DNA of 64,000 nt from Cladorhizidae sp. MBARI D1340-BT2 (taxonomy: Eukaryota > Porifera > Demospongiae > Poecilosclerida > Cladorhizidae), in NCBI GenBank assembly GCA_028752905.1, contig JAQNBH010000002.1, forward strand, positions 30,300,762 to 30,364,761, in the 5' to 3' direction. The notes under the pieces are model-generated. The model did not search any database. It saw only the letters and a program-made list of their open reading frames with translations, and was not told the origin of the DNA. Positions 10,746 to 21,840 of this stretch are shown here, one piece after another; within the stretch, counting starts at the first letter, position 1, and each line of letters starts with the position of its first letter. Made by a program: the position numbers and the translations under genes.

Positions 10746-11201
10746 TACTGGCATTTCTTTAAAGGAGTTGTAATAGTAGTCACGGTGATGTGAGAAACTG
10801 AAGTTGAAAGGCTTTCTGTGTGGACAAATCGTCATGTGTTTCAATTGAGTGGTTATTTATCAATGGACCTTGTAGTTAAATAGTACCTTATTATCTTAGA
10901 TAGTGTGTGTGGGTGTAGTGGTGTTTGTACTTGTAGTGCTTGTACTGCACGTGCTGTGGTGCTTGTAATGCACAGATTCTTCAGTGTTAGGATCCAATGC
11001 TAATTCAATTGTATGAACAGGAAAAAATGTTTTGAAAAGATAGCAAAATTTAGTACAGAATGTTGTTGGTCAATGATCTATATGCCCATCTTCCAGGAGA
11101 CTAATGCTATAAGCTCTCTTCTTTAACAAAATACTTCCTACTGTCATATATAGCACACATATTATAATAATTATTACCATTTGTGTATTCCATCCATCCA
11201 G

Positions 11202-11427
11202 CTTTGCTTATGATGTGAGGAAGAGTCTACAAGAGTCTTTCCCCCCCTGTAAACTGTGGGCATCTCCACCCTACATGCCAACATCAACAAAGTCCACAGA
11301 GACCTCGGAGCCAGAGGAAACTCAGGAACCCACTGCATCAGCATCAGCTACATACTGCACAGTGTTCCTCACCTGGTTCTTCATCTTCCTGTGTCTTTGT
11401 GTGGTTGATATAATACCTTGTCTGTGA
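11202..11427 (+). CDS. Terminal exon with Ser/Thr-rich stem and hydrophobic C-terminus (copy A)
   Basis: Follows an acceptor (CCATCCATCCAG|). The frame runs FAYDVRKSLQESFPPCKLW, a Thr/Ser/Glu-rich segment (TSEPEETQEPTASASA), then the hydrophobic tail VFLTWFFIFLCLCVVDI and a stop. A short hydrophobic C-terminus after a Ser/Thr stem fits a GPI-anchor signal or single membrane segment. The stem-plus-tail frame is also open in copies C and D. The poly-C run in FPP varies (7 in A, 6 in D) and shifts the upstream frame. It may be the last exon of a multi-exon surface protein; which gene it joins is not visible. Confidence 0.4.
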
Positions 11428-11429
11428 CT

Positions 11430-12160
11430 TTATGGCTGATGTACACACACATATATATATATACGTGTGATATCTGTACTTTGGACTTTGTTTAGGTAGT
11501 AGTGTAACAATTGTATAGGTATATTCATGCTTGTGGTTTATTGTGAACTAGTTGTTTTAAGCAAACTCATTTCCTGTTAGTCAGTATTTTGTTGTTTTGT
11601 GCAAGTGCTTGGGCAAGTGTTCTTTCAATTACTATTTCTATTCACAATTCAATTGCGTGTACCACCTAGTGCATCTGCTAGGATACCACAATACTCTTTT
11701 CTTGTAGACCACACAACACATCGCTAAGTGTACTTATGCAATTTGTACACCACTCTCTCTATATATAATTTCATGCCTATTCAGTAACACATAAATGCTA
11801 TTAGAAAAGCTTGGAACCTGTCATGAACCTGGCATGATGTGTACAGTAACAAATACCATCTAGGGGCATTTAGAACAACTGAAGTAGGAAACTATTGCAA
11901 CCTACCCTGATACTCCATCTTGTTAATAAAGAGTGGTGTTGTGTGTGGTGGTTCTTGCATGTTCCCTGTCAGATATTTACCCCCCACAAGGTGGAGGCTT
12001 CTTCCCTCATGACAAGTAGCTCATCTTGCAGTGTCAAGTGGAGAATGTGGCACTTGTAGCAAGCTTTGTTTAAAGTGGGGAAAGTGGGTGGAGGTTCAGA
12101 AATATGATGGGTTTTTTTTTTACTGCTGTTGCAAGTTTTAACTGAATTCTTCAGTCTGCA
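11430..12160 (+). other. Conserved spacer, no gene recognised (copy A)
   Basis: Shared with copies B and D. A block near 11957-12065 (CCCTGTCAGATATTTACCCC) is well kept, but differences among copies hit all codon positions, so coding is not supported. TA microsatellite at 11450-11465. Confidence 0.45.
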
Positions 12161-12162
12161 TT

Positions 12163-12362
12163 TGACCTAATGGAGTCCAGGCACTCAGTGAGACCTAGCA
12201 AAACATCAGAGGCAGCAAGCACTCGGTGAGACCTAGCAAAACACCAGATGCTGAAAGCACTCGGTGAGACCTAGCCAAACATCAGAAGCTGCAAGCACTC
12301 AGTGAGACCTCATAAAACACCAGAGGCTGCAAGCACTCAGTGAGACACAGCAAAACAACAAG
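12163..12362 (+). repeat. Minisatellite, 38-bp unit, about 5 copies (copy A)
   Basis: Unit includes CACTCAGTGAGACCTAGCAA and AACACCAGAGGCTG. The copy B array is at 54562-54715 with about four units. Confidence 0.85.
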
Positions 12363-13133
12363 AGGCTTGGGTTTTTTGGCCATACATTTGCTGGTGCTCA
12401 TGTCTTCAGAATGTGAAAACATTATGTCACTGTGATTTCATCTTGTTAAAATATATCTCTGGCTAGAGCAATACTTCTAACCTTAGATGTTCTGGTCCTA
12501 GCCACACCTCCTGGCTCTAACCCCAGCCACTGCATGCTCTGGACTAGCATAGGCCGCTAGTATTAAGGACTAGCATAGGCCGCTAGTATTAAGGACTAAC
12601 TTGAGCTTTGATCCTTACCCTAACTCAAGTGCTGCCCTGCCTTAATCTTAGCTGCTACCGTGTAACCTTGGCTACTCTCCTAGCCCTTGCCCCAGTCCTA
12701 TATACTGTCCTAACCCTAACTGAATAATGGCTTCCTCTGGCCTGATTATAGCTACTGCCATGCCCCTAATCTAGGATCTGCCCCAGCCATAGCCACTACC
12801 ATGATCCTCTAGCTATCAGTAGTGGCACCAAGGGGAGAAATTGCCAGGGAAAAGCTATTATTCCACGATGGTGTTGGTCAATTTAATGGCGAAGTTATAG
12901 AATTACAGTTGACCTAACCCTTAACTCTTCCTCTTCAAATTGGGTCCAATGTGGCTAAGAAGGCAGAAAACTGCCGGAGCGGCCCTTTCGGGTCCCCACC
13001 CCTTAGCTGCTCTAGCTATCCGCCCCTGACTTAGCTGCTGCCTTGGTCCTAGAGAACCTAAACCATACGCAGCTCTATTGCCACCAAAATATCAGGGTGG
13101 GGGGTGGAAACAACATGATTCAGCCCCACTTAC
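12363..13133 (+). other. Conserved spacer rich in CCTAGCC/CTAACCC words (copy A)
   Basis: Irregular CTAACCCTAGCC-like words, and a 26-bp segment (GGACTAGCATAGGCCGCTAG) tandemly doubled at 12540-12593 but single in copy B. No frame is conserved. Confidence 0.45.
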
Positions 13134-13284
13134 AAAAAAATCCACTTCATTAAAGATCTTGGCTTTGCCGATGTCCTCTATTGGCGTGTAGCTAGCAACA
13201 TGACCGATCGACTTTAAAATAGACTTCTCCAGTAATCGACCTTTGGCTGCATATTTCACGTTCTGGTTACGTGCTTGATCACAA
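13134..13284 (-). CDS. Conserved exon of unknown function (copy A)
   Basis: The minus-strand frame reads CDQARNQNVKYAAKGRLLEK, then SILKSIGHVASYTPIEDIGK, then AKIFNEVDFF, and ends exactly at a strong donor, GTAAGTGGGG. Copy B (55480-55642) is 12 nt longer, made of one in-frame 3-nt insertion (an extra Tyr) and one in-frame 9-nt insertion (ENN), and has the same donor plus a clear CATGCAG| acceptor. Indels in multiples of three within otherwise similar copies suggest coding constraint. The family is not recognised. In copy A the upstream acceptor is less clear. Confidence 0.45.
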
Positions 13285-13523
13285 CCCTCAATAAATAGCA
13301 GGATTACTCGCAGTATTAAGTCACTGATGCACAAGCTGAAGGTGAACTACTTCAATAATCTGTTCAACTTTATTTTTTTCATATCTAACACACCCTAACA
13401 CTTGGAATTCTGTGCCATTGATGCTGCACAAGTATATTGGCAGTAAAGGCTTTAAGGCTTCATCAACTGACACATCTGATCCAATATGACGAAAATATTA
13501 CAATAATCAACTTGTATTTTTAG

Positions 13524-13629
13524 TCTCTCGACGTTTCGAATAGATGCTCTAGCCTCCATCAGCATCCATCAGGAATAACTATTCCTGATGATGGGGAGGC
13601 TGGAGCATCTAGTCGAAATGTCAAGAGAG
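13524..13629. repeat. Fold-back element with hammerhead-like words (copy A)
   Basis: Two imperfect arms (CTCGACGTTTCGAATAGATG and, inverted, CATCTAGTCGAAATGTCAAG) flank TCAGGAATAACTATTCCTGA, itself an inverted repeat. Each arm read outward contains a CTGATG word followed by CGAAAYGTC, the two conserved words of hammerhead ribozymes, which occur in Penelope-like element repeats. Stem II does not pair well, so a working ribozyme is unlikely. Copy B at 55914-56037. Confidence 0.5.
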
Positions 13630-13639
13630 TAAAAAAATT

Positions 13640-14740
13640 CAAGTGGATTATTCAGAAGTTCATTGTTTATTATGTCAACTGAGAGTTTGTTGAGATGACA
13701 AAAATACTATTTTTCAACAGATCAATCCACAAGGACGAGTAGAAGCATGCCACAATGCTTTAGCTTCATGGAATTTCAGCCATGACCTCTCTGCGACTCA
13801 TGCACTTCTTTTTTCTTGCTTGCTACCAAAAGCTGGTGAGAGCCATCCATATTCTCTTCTGATGCACTAGCCACCATAATTGACAGCAGATTTTGTAATC
13901 ACATCTCCCTCTAGTTCCAATCTAGGTGAAAGTTTAAACAGCAGGTTGACAGATGTGTGACTCGGATTTTTTACAGATTTTCACCCTCCCCACTTTCTTT
14001 TCCTCCTCACTCCGCCCACTTTTCCCACCCACTCCCATGGTCCACAAGTGCTGCACCCTCACATCTACTTCTTCACCCGTAATAATTATATAAAATAGAT
14101 ATACATTATAGGAAAGTCAACATGACCTGTGGATTCATGTGGTCTCAGGACCATCCTCTAGTCCTGCTATCTATAACTGTGCTCACATGAGATATTTTCT
14201 CAGCAAACAAGCCAACTCGTTATTCCTGTGTAGTGTAAATGTGCTTTATTGCACAGTATTATATGGAATTCTCTCAATAATACACAATCCTATATACCCC
14301 TAGGGCACTAACTATTTATTATTAACCAGTGAATAATTCTGTCTAGAACACTATTCATGAATGCAATGCTTTGTGTGGCAAGCAAAAGTGCGAAGGGGAG
14401 AAGAAAATTAGTAATTACATTGTCATTGTCTCAGCCCTGTCCAGCTGAAGGTCTGATACAGTACTGATCTGTACACATAATTAATTAATGTCAATATTAT
14501 GCTCGAGTTGTGAAGTGGGTAACTGGCAGAGAATTGTTTTTGTGCTCCTTATCGATACGCAACTGGTGCAAGCATGCGTAACTTGATGTGCGGGAGTTTT
14601 GTCAGAATAGTTTGGAAGCAGCTTCCTTTGGTAATGGGAAGCACACTACACTAATAGTGAGATCAGCAGGCAGAAGTTTTTGCAGGAAATTTCATATTCC
14701 TAAAGGGAAGACAAACAAAAGTTGACAACAACTCATATAT
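13640..14740 (+). other. Non-coding part of the unit (copy A)
   Basis: 13640-14190 aligns with copy B (56040-56590). After CATGAGATATTT the copies differ: A has about 550 bp (14190-14740) not present in B. Nothing recognisable is coded. Confidence 0.4.
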
Positions 14741-14754
14741 CATGTGAAAGTCTC

Positions 14755-15215
14755 GAGTTTGCACTGCCCTTTCTGGATTGCTACCTACACAGAAAGGAAG
14801 ACAGAAGGCTAATTGCAACATTTTACAGAATATCAATGTATTCACAAACCAGTCCCTTAATTATAAATCATACGATGTTAGAATAGGAGTGGTGAAGAGC
14901 TTGTATCGTAGTATTGATGGAGAAAGAAGACTTATGGAAACATTTTAATAGAGAATAAGCTTCCGACAACTTTCCTTCTACAAGTATACCTAAACGTAAA
15001 TATGTACATAATGCGGTTCTGGGAAGAAGTATCCTATGGTAGTAATTCTTTATTTAGCAGGGAAGAATGAAGACATCAGGAAGTTGCACATCATAGTCAG
15101 TTTCAGATCTGTAAGAACTATGAGGGCACAACTGAGCAGATAATTACTAGCTAGTGTGCACTCATGCATTGTGTACCATTTTCCTTGCAGCTGTGGGAAG
15201 TACTACATAGATATA
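14755..15215 (+). pseudogene. Penelope-like retroelement relic, 3' half (copy A)
   Basis: Begins in the block LPFLD-like (GCCCTTTCTGGATTGCTACC) that follows the reverse-transcriptase core in Penelope-like elements, and ends in CSCGKYYI at about 15185-15212, the start of the GIY-YIG endonuclease. The reverse-transcriptase core present in copy B (57880-58370) is missing: the sequence jumps from GTCTCGAGTTTGCAC directly into the later part. Frameshifts and stops are frequent. Non-functional. Confidence 0.75.
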
Positions 15216-15445
15216 ACACAAGCATTAATAAAGAGCATTAGTAAAGGTAATCTTTACAAAACAGTGAATAACACAAGCATTAATAAAGATAATCTTTACA
15301 AAACAGTGAATAATTAATAAAGCTAATCTTTACAAAACAGTGAATAACACAAGTATTAATAAAACAAATCTTTAAAAACTAACTAACAAGCACTAATCTT
15401 TACAAAATAGTGAATAACTCAAGCATTAATAAAGCTAATCTCTCT
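15216..15445 (+). repeat. Satellite-like tandem repeat, about 42-bp unit
   Basis: Contiguous copies containing AACACAAGCATTAATAAAGA and AATCTTTACAAAACAGTGAA, with several shortened units. The same repeat is inverted at 29163-29500 and short at 58918-58985. Confidence 0.85.
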
Positions 15446-15828
15446 AAAAATTGCGCCAGTTTGAAAATATAATAACAAGCCGAGAGAAGGAAGTGATAAA
15501 AGTATTGAGCATATTTGCATTAAAAAATTCAAATTCCAAACATAAAAGTATCTATTTAATTACAGGTGTTGAAACTGCCAACAAAACTGTCAAAAGGTCT
15601 ATAATTATTCTCCACATGGAGCAGTGCCCAGTTATCTAGTAGCTGTGCTCCCCATGAAACTGGGCATATAGTGCTTGCACTCATAAGTATATGATCCAGT
15701 GTAATCATCTATAACTTTTTGTTTGTTCACGCGATACTAATAAATCTTGGAACTAAAATGGGTAACTGGACAATTAAATGAACTTGACCTTTAAATCATT
15801 CTTGTTGTAAAAATCTAGTAATATCACA

Positions 15829-16225
15829 ACAATGTTTATCCTTTTCCTCTCATTTTATGTGGTTATAGTAACTAATTTTCTAAACAATGCTTTGTCCTTT
15901 TCCTCTGATTTTTATTTGGTTATAGTAACTAATGTTCTAGTAATATATATCTCAAAAATGCTTTGTCCTTTTTCTCATATTTTTATGCAGTTAGAGTAAC
16001 TAATATTCTAGTAATAATATTATCTCAACAATACTTTGTTCGTTTACTCTCATTTTTATGTGGTAATAGTAAATAATGTTCTAGTAAAATATCTCAACAA
16101 TGCTTTGTCCTTTTCCTCTCATTTTTATGTGGTAATAGTAAATAATGTTCTAGTAATATCTCAACAACGCTTTGTCATTTTCCTCTCATTTTTATGTGGT
16201 AATAGTAAATAATGTTCTAGATATA
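15829..16225 (+). repeat. Minisatellite, about 67-bp unit, five to six copies
   Basis: Unit contains CTTTGTCCTTTTCCTCTCAT and TTATGTGGTAATAGTAA, followed by TGTTCTAGTAATATCTCAAC. Copy B has two to three units (59385-59545). Confidence 0.85.
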
Positions 16226-17362
16226 TATATATCTATAATATATTTAAAGGAAAAAGACAAATCTACTTTACACTCCCTCACATCTTTTTCAGCTCAGCCC
16301 AACCAGGGGGATACTAATGAGGTGTGGTGGTGGAGGAGGGAGGTTAGTTTGCAATGAAGTGGAGAAGGATTCTTCTGCTTAATAACAGATACATCAAACT
16401 ACTAATATATAATATGGTTTAAGTAGATTCATGATGATTGTCTTGTCTTGGATCCAGACTTGCAAATTGTCTGTGGCATAGAAGAAACATACAAACTGCA
16501 GCACATTAGGGGAGACAGTCACAATTATATTCATAGACATCTTCACTGTGGTGTGTGTGTGTGTGTGTGTGTGTTATATGAATCAAGGCCTGCATATATA
16601 CATCATTTTAAGAGTTTCTTCGGTGTTATATTTGTGTGTGTGTGTGTGTGTGTTTCATGCACCCAAACATCTTTAGGCCTATATAGCAACATGCCACATA
16701 GTAACACATTATTGGAAGGAAGGCACACTCACTCATTATGCTACATCTCCAAAATATGTCATAGATTAGAGTCGACCCTGGAGTGTGTAACATGATAACC
16801 CTGGACCCAAAAGCTTTAAAACAGACGTAACAACCAAACTAGGGCAGATGCATGGTCGGCACTGAAGGCCATGTCGTTGATTTAGAAGTAGGGGCAAAAT
16901 ATTTCTCCAGAGTGCACGTACTTCTACTAGTCTGGACTTAGGCACATCCAGCAATGGGGCACAAGGGCCCCCCCCCCCCCCCCTTCACTAACTTACCTTA
17001 CTACTCCGTCAACTTGAACAGCCAGCTCCTGGATTCCAGCCCATTGCTTCAAAACTTGCACAAAAGTCCTGTATAACGCCCAGTAAAGTTATTTGCCTCC
17101 AATTTGAATAACCTTTACCTTACAACAAAGATTTCAATGAAGTGGTCTGGAGAGATAGCCTTTAACTTACAACAAAGATTACAATGAAGCGGTCAAGAGA
17201 TGTGCAGTCTTCTCTGCTTCGTTTTGTCCCCAAAAAATGGGAGAAATAAATCTGAAGAGGAACAGAGTGACTGCACAGCTAGCACAGTGGTTCATTCTCA
17301 AATTGAACTGGAACAAGGTATAGCTCTTTATTAATTTAACTATTTATTTTAACTAATTTTAT
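16226..17362 (+). other. Right end of copy A and adjoining spacer
   Basis: Contains GT microsatellites at about 16550-16574 and 16634-16652, which create a spurious ORF, and a poly-C run near 16968-16984. Similarity to copy B ends about 16920-16950. No gene recognised. Confidence 0.45.
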
Positions 17363-17887
17363 TTGAAGCCTATAGATTCTTATTTGTGTTTTCTGGGGAC
17401 TTCAGCTTTATATATAATATATTATAGTATACATGATGGTGGCTCAGAGTTTAAAAATCGATTCAGTGAGCTTGCTCAGGGTGACATTAATGGTTACCAT
17501 CCAGACTCTCAGAGAGATATATTACTGCTCTGTCTGAGAGACTTAAGATGATCTTCCTTCTCCATCATCTTTTAATCAAGATATATGAAGATGGAAAATG
17601 CTATGGTCCGTCATTGAACACTTGCCCTCATCTTTAGTGGATGCCCTGGGTAGCGATCTTTATGTTCCAGGGGTTAGCCATATTCTGTCAATAACTCCTG
17701 GGACAAGAGCTAGTACTGAACCAGCAAATTCCGCTTTAAAATCAATCTAAGTGACAGAAGATCTACAATGGGCCAAGAACGTTTGAATTCCCTGCTTATG
17801 CTATATGTTCACAAAGACATTAAGCTGGACTCAGACAAAGTGATTCACCTGTATGCTTCTCGATATCTGAGGAGAATGAACTTGTGA
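17363..17887 (+). pseudogene. hAT-type transposase or related protein, C-terminal fragment
   Basis: The clearest part is 17745-17887, which reads INLSDRRSTMGQERLNSLLM, then LYVHKDIKLDSDKVIHLYAS, ending RYLRRMNL and stop. This matches the C-terminal dimerisation region of hAT transposases and zinc-finger MYM-type relatives (short LL...L run, D-I-K-LD-D, then a final aromatic/Arg stretch). Upstream, 17363-17551 (GGSEFKNRFSELAQGDINGY) and 17600-17720 are in other frames, so the region carries frameshifts. No zinc-finger or catalytic part is seen. Confidence 0.55.
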
Positions 17888-18585
17888 ATCATTAGAACAC
17901 ATGACTTTGACATACACTTTTCAATCCTGTAAAATGTATATATATATTTTTAATAACACATAATTATACACTGTAGCTATATGCTGTCACAGCATACATT
18001 ACATCCCAATATTGTAGCATAAAGAACACGGGAGGCAAGTTGCAACTTTTGCCCCCCCCCCCCCTCCAGTAGATAGAACCCTGACAGTGGAATGAAAGAT
18101 GTAAATCACAATCATGTATTTTCACAAAACAAAGAGACACCAGAAACAATAATATTATGGTAGTCACTGATTATACAAAAACACCATGAACATATTAATA
18201 TTAATAGTCACATGAGTAAGGCCAAGAATTGATCAATATAAGTTGGAATTATCTAGCTTCATGAGGGAAAGATATGATAGATACAGTAAAACTATGACAA
18301 ATTGTTTTCATTTGAGTTGTAAGTTCCAACTGTATATTATTGGTCACAATGAAGAGCCTTCAGTTCACTTAACTTCACCTAAATCTTGGGTCACCTCTCC
18401 ACCCTGAGAAATTGAAATTTATTTTGTTTAAAATCCTAAATGCTCTGTGCAATGGATCCTGGCCATAATTAAAATCGCAAACTGTTGATATATAGCATCC
18501 GACACAATACACAAGCATTCTCAACATAAATTTTCAAGCTTCTGTGCCTCCCTTAGTTTTTCGGTATTTGCCACTGGTAGTATAG
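17888..18585. other. Spacer, no gene recognised
   Basis: Contains a poly-C run (about 18051-18066) followed by TCCAGTAGATAGAACCCTGAC, which looks like one end of a MITE with CAGGGTTCTATCTA termini; the other end was not found. The rest is AT-rich without coding signal. Confidence 0.4.
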
Positions 18586-20427
18586 GGCTTCCTCTAGCCA
18601 CTTACTGCTACTATTGTCTAGCTGCAGAGATGGGCATGCAGGTTTTGAGATCCCAACTTTCACTGCCTGTAATCTGGGCATGGTTATGTATGGTTATACC
18701 TATGCAACAGCTTCTCCTATCAAAATAGAGCACACGGAAAGAGCTATCTTTTGTGAGCAAATATCGAGTTCATAGAATGAAGTATGCAAATGTTATGGAG
18801 CTCTAAAATCCTAACCACTGGGTTGTTGTTTTTACATTGGGTATAAAAAACTGGTGTCTCCCACCCTTTAATATTCGGTGTGCCCTTTTGTTGTTGTTTA
18901 ATAAGTTGGTGCAACTACGCAGAAGGGAAATATTGTTGGGGGTGGAGTTAACACCTAGGGGAGGGGACGGGGGGATCACATCCTTCGTTCTCATTTTTGT
19001 GCTCTTCTGCTATGCTTTCCTAAGGCAAGACATCTTTGGTGGCACTAGATATTTGGATGGTTTTGGTGAAGATACGAAACACTATCGTGGGTTGAATTAA
19101 TTGGCATCTATTAAATTTTGTGTTAGTCCCATTTGGTACAACTAAGGGAAATGACATTGGCAGTTAAATAGTCACGCCCTTTGATATATTAGTAAATTAA
19201 TGATGGGATTTGGAGGTGATTATTTAACATTGACATACACATGTATTTATTATAGAGCAACTTTATTTCACGATCAATACAACATAGCCCTAGCTATGGC
19301 CACATGGCCCCCAGCTGATGTACTGGCATTTCTTTGAAACAATTACAATAGTAGTCACGTTGATGTGAGATACCGAAATTGAAAATTTCTCTTTGTGGAC
19401 AAATCATCATGTGTTTAGTTTGAGTGGTTATTTGTCAATGGATCTTGTAGTCAAATAATACCTTGTTATCTTAGATAGTGTGTGTGTGTGTAGTGGTGTT
19501 TGTACTTGTGGTGCTTGTACTGCACGTGCCATGAGGAGTGGCAATCTTCAGTGTTAGGATCCAATGCTAATTCAATGAACAGGAATAAATGTTTTGAAAA
19601 TATAGCAAAATTTGGTACAGAATGTTGGTGGTCAATGATCTATATGCCCATCTTCCAGGAGACTAATGCTATAAGCCCTCGGCTTTAACAAACACTTCCT
19701 ATTGTCATAGTACACATATTATAATATTACCATCTGTGCATTCCACACAACAAGCTTTGCTTCTGATGTGAGGAAGAGTCTACAAGAGTCTTTCCCCCCT
19801 GTAAACTGTGGGCATCTCCAACCTACGTGCCAACATCAACAGAGTACACAAAAGCCTCTGAGCTAGAGGAAACTCAGCAACCCACTGCATCAGCATCAGC
19901 TACATACTGCACAGTGTTCCTCACCTGGTTCTTCATCTTCCTGTGTCTTGGTGTGGTTGATATGATACCTTGTTTGTGACTTTATGTCTGATGTACACAT
20001 ACACATACATGCTATTTTCTTGTTGACTATATACACTACACTTAGCTTAGGTGTACTAATGTAATTTGCACAACTCTCTCTCTCTATATATATTTATATC
20101 TAGATTATAATTTCATGGCTTCTCATTAATGCATAAAAAAGCTTGGAACCTGTCAAGTTTGTGGCAGCATAATGTTCAGTAGCAAATACCATCTAGAGGC
20201 ATTTAGAACAACTGATGTAGGAAACTATTGCAACCCACCCTGATACTCTATCTTGTTAATAGAGAGTGATAGGTACTGGTGTTGTGTGTGGGGGTTCTTG
20301 CATGTTCCCTGTCAGATATTTACCCCCCACAGGATGGAGGCTTCTTCCCTCATGACAAGTAGCTCACCTTACAGTGTCAAGTGGATAATGTGGCACTTGT
20401 ACCAAGCTTTGTTTATGTGGGGGAAGG
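18586..20427 (+). repeat. Segmental duplication, partial copy D
   Basis: Aligns with 9650-12080 of copy A: repeat R1, one unit of the 34-bp minisatellite, the hydrophobic-tail exon, and the TTTACCCCCCACA block. It stops at 20427, where the inverted-repeat arm of the retroelement begins. Confidence 0.8.
19755..19979 (+). pseudogene. Hydrophobic-tail exon, copy D
   Basis: Begins FASDVRKSLQESFPP after an AG, but the poly-C run has six C instead of seven, so the reading shifts. The downstream stem and tail (TQQPTASASATYCTVFLTWF) are still open in their own frame to a TGA at 19977. Compare 11202-11427. Confidence 0.5.
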
Positions 20428-20765
20428 GGACAGTTGCATTTTTTAAATAAAAATAAATAAAAAAATTGTGGTTACTAATCCGTAGATTCTGTAAACTTCA
20501 TGGTATGGACTTTATATATAGCTCAAAAGATTAGTCTCTCTGTGTGCTCTCTTTTGATACTAAAATATTTTTGTATAGGTCTAACAATAGCCAAGTTACT
20601 AGAGCTTAAGTGGAGGGAACTTCAAAACCTGAATGCCTGATTTTGCTGCATAAATATCTCCATTTTGCAAGTGCTAACGAGTTCAAATTATCACCCGTGG
20701 CTAGAGTAGACCCACCTACACAACGAGTTTTTTCATTAGGTGTAAAAATGTAAGTACTTGGTCAA
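20428..20765 (+). repeat. Retroelement flank, left inverted arm
   Basis: About 300 bp beginning GACAGTTGCATTTTTTAAAT and containing TAGCTCAAAAGATTAGTCTC and GTGGAGGGAACTTCAAAACC. It is an inverted copy of 27283-27640 and a direct copy of 46190-46556. In the latter two places this sequence lies just upstream of the retroelement's cysteine-rich N-terminus; here it lies beyond its C-terminus, in the opposite sense. Confidence 0.75.
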
Positions 20766-20912
20766 GCGCCCTGGTGGAAACTGAGTTTAATATTTTAATA
20801 TTTTTATTGAATTTTTTTAATTATTATTATTTTGAAATTTTAAAGTAAATCATGACATAGAGAGGTAGATACATAGATAGATAATATATTCAAAGGTAAG
20901 ATGAAAGTATCT

Positions 20913-21133
20913 TTAGTTGAATTTGGTCTCGGCTGTTATGAGATCAACCTGAGGGGAGATATACTTTTCGGTGTGACCACATGCTGATTGTGCACCTCGG
21001 ATGCACTGTATTGATGCTTGGAGAAGAGTGAAGGAGAGTTTGCAACTCATCCATGCAAGAGTGTTGGAGTAGGACTGATCATTTTTCTCTGACAGCATTG
21101 AGGCTATATAGTAATTTGAGTGATGTGGATGCA
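20913..21133 (-). pseudogene. Retroelement ORF, C-terminal end
   Basis: Reads AASTS (damaged), then MLSEKNDQSYSNTLAWMSCK, then LSFTLLQASIQCIRGAQSAC. It continues the protein interrupted at 24094, whose last residues there are EREVEHGS. From memory of related marine-invertebrate retroelement proteins, the two pieces are neighbours in the uninterrupted protein; roughly a dozen residues are lost at the join. The gypsy-type remnant 21141-24093 sits exactly between them. Confidence 0.65.
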
Positions 21134-21140
21134 GCTTTAC

Positions 21141-21840
21141 CTAGGCCACCTGTGAGAGCCATGACCAGAGGGGTGAACGAATGTCTTCCACGTCCTTTTT
21201 GACTGGTTCCTCCTCTTCTGTTTCAGTCTCCACCTCACTCCCACTGTCACTCTCACTGGACATCAGCGGTTGGATGACAGGCTCATCCTGTTGTTGCTGC
21301 TGTTTGTCAACTTGCTCCTGCTGAGCCTGAATCTTCCTTTGAGCCCTCGTCTCGGTGACTAGTCCCAGCTCGGTGACAGTGGAGGTGGGTGGAGCTGCTG
21401 TCTCCTTCCTGGCGGTGTCCAGGGCTTCTCTCAGGTATTTCCTGAAGTGGGGGATGTCCTGACCCATCAACATGTCACATGACAAATGCTCAGACACCCC
21501 CACTACCATTAATTCTTCTTTCCCTTCTTCCAACTTCACCTGTACTCTTGCGGCCGGGAACTGGGCTTTCGCCGAGCTGGCCATCTTATAGTCAATCTTC
21601 CATGGAAGATAATCATTAGGGTTCACACACCTTGGGTGTACAATGCTCTTGGTACACCCTGTATCCAATAATGCATTCACTGAGGTGCCATTAATGGCCA
21701 CCTCTCTCATCCACTCAGGCAAGTTTTCTCTCTGGGTCAGGGCACAATTTCCCCTCTCTATCTTCACTCTGCAATCTCTCTGCATGTGGCCCTTCTTGCC
21801 ACACCTAAAGCACTCTATGCTTCTAGGGTCTCTGATTTGA
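21141..21840 (-). pseudogene. Nucleocapsid zinc knuckle and aspartic protease
   Basis: The frame is open from about 21840. It starts with the knuckle CFRCGKKGHMQRDC (CX2CX4HX4C), continues to the protease active site ALLDTGCTKSIVHP, the flap-side strand, and LMGQDIPHF. A Gln- and Glu-rich tail follows, ending SPLWSWLSQVA and a stop. The gag frame ending at 21815 overlaps it, so gag and protease are joined either by frameshifting or, more likely here, by mutation. The catalytic D-T-G is intact. Confidence 0.8.

Larger units (their letters stand above)
3118..16950 (+). repeat. Segmental duplication, copy A
   Basis: This ~13.8-kb block aligns collinearly with 46756-60395. It starts at CATCATTACATACTTCTTGC (3118/46758) and ends near GAGTGCACGTACTTCT (16910/60380). 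Between these points gene, intron, minisatellites, exon-like segments and Penelope relic occur in the same order. Main differences are minisatellite copy numbers and about 1.4 kb of Penelope reverse transcriptase that copy A lacks after 14760. An inverted copy (C) and partial copies (D, E) lie between. Confidence 0.85.

Noticed and set aside
15622..15666. Inverted repeat TGCCCAGTT...AACTGGGCA
   Set aside because: Only nine pairs with a ~25-nt loop; present in copy B by duplication, so no independent support for function.
16448..16795. 115-codon ORF with CVCVCV runs
   Set aside because: Produced by GT microsatellites; no family motif and not kept in copy B.
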